Both the position numbers and the translations under genes were made by a program. Of a DNA stretch of 16,342 bases, positions 12,544 to 16,342 are shown piece after piece. A model generated the notes under the pieces. It saw only the letters and a program-made list of their open reading frames with translations, searched no databases and was not told the DNA's origin. Origin of the DNA: Muribaculaceae bacterium (GTDB taxonomy: Bacteria; Bacteroidota; Bacteroidia; Bacteroidales; Muribaculaceae); NCBI GenBank assembly GCA_009775375.1, contig VSPO01000075.1, forward strand, positions 1-16,342, in the 5' to 3' direction. The stretch's first letter is position 1; each line of letters begins with the position of its first letter.

Positions 12544-15500
12544 TCAGAATTTTGCTGTGAGCTGGAATGAAATAACCCTTGATGGTACAAAATAAGCACC
12601 CTGCGTTCCGTCGAAATTGTACTGAGGATTCATACCCTTGCGCTTCGCAGCAATGAAGACATTGTCGATCGACATACCAAGATTGAGATTCTGCATGCTC
12701 AATGCTCTCACCCACGTCTCTGGAAGATCGTATGATACGTTCAGGTTCTTGAAAATAAGATAGTCATTGTCTACGAGGTAGCGAGAGCTGGAAGCCGTGC
12801 TATAGGAGCTGTACATGGAGTTGAGCTGAGGAATTCCATTCGGGTCTATTACATTAGAAGCACCCATCATAGGACTAAGAGCCACATCTACATTGTTGCC
12901 GGAGGCATCAGTATAAGAATAGGTTGTAGAGCCTTGTGTATGCTCGGAAACGCCGGCAGGCATTGATGTCCATGAATTGAGAAGGTCTTTGTGGAGAGCT
13001 CCCTTATAGGAATCATTTACTCCTGTCATACCTTGATAGTTGCCATCATATGTCTTTCCTCCAAGGCTATACGTGAAGAGCATACCGAGGCTAATACCTT
13101 TCCAACGGAAATTGGTGCCGAACGAACCGTAAACAGTAGGAAGTGCCGTTCCTACTATGCTTCTCGACGCATAGCTTGTATTATAGGTGTAATATTTTCC
13201 ATCAACGCATACAAGAGCGTCGTTGTCGGAAGCATTTTTCAGATATGTGCCATACAAAGCGGGGTTGTAGACACGCTGATTATTATCATCGTAGGAGTAG
13301 AAGTCGGGCGAATATGGATCGATGTAGTAGAGTGAACGGCCATTGGTCTGGTCTACACCAGAGAAATTATAGGTATATTTCTCGTAGAGGCTCTTTCCTT
13401 CGAATAGCGCCTGACCGGGGATATCTTGATTATCAGGCAAGGATAATATTTTGTTCTTCAGGAATGATGCATCGATGTTGAAGTTCCACTTGAAATCTTT
13501 AGTGCGGATGATATCTACGCCAAACTGGAGCTCCCAACCGATGTTCTGCATCGTACCGATATTCTGGAGCACCTGAGGGGTCGTCACAGTGTTGCCGAGA
13601 CCTCCCGTGGAGGGAGCCGCCGTACGCCAGAAGAGAAGATCTTCATTGCGCTTGTTGTAGTATCCTACAGAGAAGGTGAAACGGTCGTCGAAGAGCGAAC
13701 CTTCGAGAGCGAGATCGAGCGTTTTTGTAGCTTCCCAGCGAAGATTGGTCGGAGGCAACTGTGCAGGCACAAGATTGCTGATAGCGCCACCTATGGCCCA
13801 TCCCCACCAATACGTGCCCCATGAAGCATAATGGCCGGCGGAAGCGTCGTTGCCCACAGAACCGTAGGCCGCACGCAGTTTAAGATAGTTCACCCAATTG
13901 AACTGCTCCATAAATTTCTCCTTTGAGATCACCCAGCTTGCACCAACGCTCCAGAATGTACCCCAACGATTGTCCTTGTCAAATCGTGATGTACCATCAC
14001 GACGGATAGAAGCCTCACCGAAATATCTCTGGTCATAGTTGTAGCGCACGCGACCCAGATAGGATTCGAGCTTATATTCCGTAGAATAGGCCGTCATGTC
14101 TTTCATCTCAGCGAAGTTGCCCATGTGGAAAAGGCCTTCGAGCTGCTGACCGCTCTTGCGGATATAATTCTCGTCATATCCATAGTAGTAGTTCTCATGA
14201 TCAAGAAGCACATCCACGTGATGCACACCGAAATCCCTACTCCAATTGATCATCTGCTGGAAAGTATGCGTCTTGGTGCGCATAAACTCCTGATAGAGCG
14301 AACCGACATTAGCCTGCGATCCGATTTTATTGTTGTTGTAGGAGAGCTGGTTGGTCTTATCGCGGAACATCATTCCCTTGACCGTAGCTTCAAATCCAAA
14401 GGGAAGCACGAGTGTGCCAAATGCGGATGCGTCAAGTTGCGTCACGCTATAGTTGCGCTTGTCCTCACGTATGTTCCATACGATATTGCCATCGCTGTTA
14501 TACCCTTCTTGATTCCATACCGGTTTTTGGGTCTCCTTATCGATTACAACTTTGCCATCCTCGTCATGAAGATAATATGGATAGATAGGAGCTTTGTTCA
14601 TAGTCATCGAGAAGGGGTTGTTGGTGTAGCCAAGGGCATCTGAGTCCACCGGGCTACGCTCCATCTCTGACTGAGCCGCGCTCAAGTTGATGCCCAAACG
14701 CAGATATTTGGTAGGATTGGCATTTACGTTGACACGACCGCTGAAACGCTCGTAGTCGGTCAGGAGCACATAGCCATTTTCCTTCAGATAGCCGGCGGAA
14801 GCGAAGACGTTGAACTTTTCAGTAGCGCCGGCAATGCTTGCAGAATATTCCTGACGGTGGCCGGTGCGGGAAACGCCTTTCCACCAATCCATGTCTTCCC
14901 CGCGATAGCCGGGCAACACAGTGGAGCAGAGGCGTCCGTTTTCATCAAAAACTTTGTCTTTAGGCGCATCGTATATATTGAGCTTCGCATAAGTGTCGAT
15001 ATATGTACTTCTCCAGAAATTGATAGCGTCCTGGCGACTCATGTCTTGAGAAGAGATCGACCCGTTGACCATGGCGTCGAACGTAGACTGCATCCATTGG
15101 TCGGCGTCCATACGCTCGTACATTGGCAGACCTCTCTCGTAGATGCCCTGACGTACGGTAAGGGAAACATCGACCTTACCTACGTTCTTGGCTTTTTTTG
15201 TAGTGATGAGCACAACGCCGTTTGCACCTCTGTTGCCATAAAGAGCGCAAGAAGCAGCATCCTTAAGCACTGACATCGACTCAATGTCCTGCGGATTTAT
15301 GGCCGCAATATCGCCAACATATTCAGAGCCGTCGACGATAATAAGCGCGGAGTTGTTGCCATTGATTGAAGAGAAACCACGCACACGGATGGCAGGAGCC
15401 TGTCCGGGCTGTGTGGTTGCACTTGTCACCTGCACACCGGGAGCATTTCCCTCCAAAGCCGAGGTCACAGAAGTCACGGGTCGTTCATCAATCTGCTGCG

Positions 15501-15873
15501 AACCTACAACGGCAACCGATCCTGTCAATGACTCTTTGTTGGCAGTGCCATAAGCCACGACTACAAGATCATCAAGCGACGTGTCGGCACTCTGAAGATA
15601 AATCGTCATGTTGTCCGTGAGATTCACAATTTGCTCTTTGTAGCCTACATAAGAGATCTTGGCTTGACGTACATTTGCAGGTACTGTCAAAGTGAATCGT
15701 CCATCTACGTCGGCTGCCACTCCCTGGCCGCCTCCGATAGGCATAATGGTGGCACCGATCAACGGCTCCTTGTTTGCCGCTTCCACGACTGTGCCATGAT
15801 ACGTGCGCACCTGAGCCATTAGGCTGACGCTGCACGTCATAATTGACATCAAGATTAATAACAGTTTTCTCAT
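12544..15873 (-). CDS. SusC/RagA family TonB-dependent outer-membrane transporter
   Basis: 1109 residues, normal for the family. Residues 1-20 are a signal peptide (cleavage near SLMA before Gln21). Residues about 23-95 are the carboxypeptidase-regulatory-like domain (GTVVEAANKEPLIGATI). DDLVVVAYG (101-109) is the TonB-box-like link. The plug spans about 115-228 and includes the SusC/RagA signature SVLKDAASCALYGNRGANGV (201-220). A large beta-barrel follows to the terminal Phe (SRVISFQLTAKF). There is no STN domain, so it is not the usual anti-sigma-signalling type. It forms the energised channel partnered by the SusD lipoprotein encoded just downstream. A promoter is visible about 180 bp upstream. 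No degradative enzyme gene lies in the window next to the pair, so the substrate is unknown. Confidence 0.96.
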   Translation of the reverse strand: MRKLLLILMSIMTCSVSLMAQVRTYHGTVVEAANKEPLIGATIMPIGGGQGVAADVDGRFTLTVPANVRQAKISYVGYKEQIVNLTDNMTIYLQSADTSLDDLVVVAYGTANKESLTGSVAVVGSQQIDERPVTSVTSALEGNAPGVQVTSATTQPGQAPAIRVRGFSSINGNNSALIIVDGSEYVGDIAAINPQDIESMSVLKDAASCALYGNRGANGVVLITTKKAKNVGKVDVSLTVRQGIYERGLPMYERMDADQWMQSTFDAMVNGSISSQDMSRQDAINFWRSTYIDTYAKLNIYDAPKDKVFDENGRLCSTVLPGYRGEDMDWWKGVSRTGHRQEYSASIAGATEKFNVFASAGYLKENGYVLLTDYERFSGRVNVNANPTKYLRLGINLSAAQSEMERSPVDSDALGYTNNPFSMTMNKAPIYPYYLHDEDGKVVIDKETQKPVWNQEGYNSDGNIVWNIREDKRNYSVTQLDASAFGTLVLPFGFEATVKGMMFRDKTNQLSYNNNKIGSQANVGSLYQEFMRTKTHTFQQMINWSRDFGVHHVDVLLDHENYYYGYDENYIRKSGQQLEGLFHMGNFAEMKDMTAYSTEYKLESYLGRVRYNYDQRYFGEASIRRDGTSRFDKDNRWGTFWSVGASWVISKEKFMEQFNWVNYLKLRAAYGSVGNDASAGHYASWGTYWWGWAIGGAISNLVPAQLPPTNLRWEATKTLDLALEGSLFDDRFTFSVGYYNKRNEDLLFWRTAAPSTGGLGNTVTTPQVLQNIGTMQNIGWELQFGVDIIRTKDFKWNFNIDASFLKNKILSLPDNQDIPGQALFEGKSLYEKYTYNFSGVDQTNGRSLYYIDPYSPDFYSYDDNNQRVYNPALYGTYLKNASDNDALVCVDGKYYTYNTSYASRSIVGTALPTVYGSFGTNFRWKGISLGMLFTYSLGGKTYDGNYQGMTGVNDSYKGALHKDLLNSWTSMPAGVSEHTQGSTTYSYTDASGNNVDVALSPMMGASNVIDPNGIPQLNSMYSSYSTASSSRYLVDNDYLIFKNLNVSYDLPETWVRALSMQNLNLGMSIDNVFIAAKRKGMNPQYNFDGTQGAYFVPSRVISFQLTAKF

Positions 15874-16054
15874 ACTCTTGGTCAGTTTTTTGTTTAACCC
15901 TATTTTAACTTAATTTTATCAAACGCAATTTTGTGTTAAAAACTTCTGCTATCGTAGAATTTCATATTACACACGTCTGTATTATTTTGAAAATCACTAC
16001 AGAGCAAGTATTAGTTTATAACTATTCTTCGGCTTATTCCGACGTTTCACATCG

Positions 16055-16085
16055 CAAAGTTAAGTTAAACGAAGGTCTTCGCCAA
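16055..16085 (-). promoter_or_regulatory. Bacteroidetes-type promoter for the susC-susD operon
   Basis: On the minus strand TTGG (16085-16082), a 19-bp spacer and TAACTTTG (16062-16055) match the -33/-7 pattern, the same spacing as at the sulfhydrylase promoter. Transcription would start near 16048, giving an AU-rich leader of about 175 nt before the ATG at 15873. Within the leader I see no strong structure. Confidence 0.65.
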
Positions 16086-16121
16086 CCCTCCATCATTAAT
16101 TTTAGTTAATTTAAAGTTAAT
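16058..16121. repeat. AGTTAA direct repeats around the susC promoter
   Basis: AGTTAA occurs at 16058-16063 and 16063-16068, overlapping the -7 box. Extended copies AGTTAAT occur at 16104-16110 and 16115-16121, 11 bp apart and just upstream of the -33 box. The spacing of one helical turn suggests binding of a tandem regulator, but the region is very AT-rich. Confidence 0.35.
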
Positions 16122-16138
16122 ATTCTTTAATTTTGACA

Positions 16139-16157
16139 AAATATCAGATTGATATTT
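16139..16157. promoter_or_regulatory. Palindrome upstream of the susC promoter
   Basis: AAATATCA (16139-16146) and TGATATTT (16150-16157) form a perfect 8-bp inverted repeat with a 3-nt centre. It lies about 90-110 bp upstream of the predicted susC start, where activator sites of SusCD operons are often placed. A candidate operator; the binding protein is unknown. Confidence 0.4.
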
Positions 16158-16289
16158 AAATCTAAGTTTTATTTTCATGATGACTTTTAATTACCTTTTA
16201 TGACAATTTCAGAGTTCAAAAACAAACTATAATACAGCCAAAAGACATCTTCAAATAAAAGGGATTAAATAAGTAATTCAGAAAAATAA

Positions 16290-16342
16290 ATGAACATATC
16301 AGGCTCTTTTGGAGAAGTTGATAAAGTGGGATTTACCCAGCC
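16290..16342 (+). CDS. Possible start of a divergent gene cut by the window edge
   Basis: From an ATG at 16290, 17 codons stay open to the window end (MNISGSFGEVDKVGFTQ...). An AT-rich stretch precedes the ATG, and a TAATTTTG box lies 155 bp upstream. The stretch is too short to identify, and open frames of this length occur by chance. Confidence 0.2.
   Translation, partial: MNISGSFGEVDKVGFTQ

Larger units (their letters stand above)
15874..16342. other. Noncoding upstream region of the susCD operon
   Basis: 469 bp of AT-rich DNA. It contains the susC leader and promoter, the AGTTAA repeats, the palindrome, and a possible plus-strand -7 box, TAATTTTG at 16128-16135, that could serve a divergent gene. 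No sigma/anti-sigma pair or hybrid two-component gene is present within the window, so the regulator of the operon is not identified. Confidence 0.5.

Noticed and set aside
14125..14643. A 172-codon plus-strand open frame with hydrophobic runs
   Set aside because: It is antisense to the susC barrel region and mirrors its beta-strand codons.
1..16342. CRISPR arrays, prophage, insertion sequences or a defence island
   Set aside because: No regularly spaced repeats, integrase, transposase, nuclease or toxin-antitoxin genes were found; apart from intergenic gaps, all the sequence is accounted for by the genes listed.

Overview
The window looks like ordinary chromosomal sequence from a member of the Bacteroidales. 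The GC content is intermediate, so a Muribaculaceae-like genome is my best guess, made without database support. The evidence is a SusC/SusD-type outer-membrane pair, a DUF4301 protein, a second TonB-receptor-like outer-membrane barrel, promoters of the Bacteroidetes type (TAnnTTTG at about -7 with a TTG-like box about 20 bp upstream), and start codons preceded by AT-rich sequence rather than Shine-Dalgarno motifs.

Layout, left to right. (1) 1-1391: a sulfur amino-acid module. A truncated O-acetylhomoserine sulfhydrylase gene on the minus strand is divergent from an Lrp/AsnC regulator, and the 194-bp gap between them carries a promoter for each. (2) 1392-1762: a noncoding gap with a strong REP/terminator-like inverted repeat. 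(3) 1763-5760: a large outer-membrane beta-barrel protein, a terminator-like hairpin, then an exported alpha/beta hydrolase. (4) 5836-8857: a well-formed promoter followed by relA, a long RSH protein whose hydrolase motifs are lost while the synthetase, TGS, zinc-finger and ACT parts remain. A small unknown lipoprotein overlaps relA by 4 nt. (5) 8949-10469: a DUF4301 protein with nucleotidyltransferase-like motifs. (6) 10470-10755: a convergent junction with two strong hairpins and a tRNA-like fragment. (7) 10756-15873: a susC-susD operon on the minus strand with a hairpin between the genes. (8) 15874-16342: the susC promoter region with a palindrome and short direct repeats, and possibly the first codons of a divergent gene at the edge.

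The regulator and the sulfhydrylase probably work together. RelA would make (p)ppGpp during starvation, with hydrolysis supplied by another RSH elsewhere. SusC/SusD would import a glycan or other large nutrient, but no glycoside hydrolase, sulfatase, peptidase or dedicated regulator lies beside the pair here, so the substrate is open. I found no CRISPR array, rRNA, intact tRNA, prophage or insertion sequence. I saw no convincing new multi-gene system. The most notable points are the hydrolase-dead RelA that keeps an RXKD synthetase motif, its overlapping lipoprotein gene, and the UDP-sugar-pyrophosphorylase-like signatures in DUF4301.
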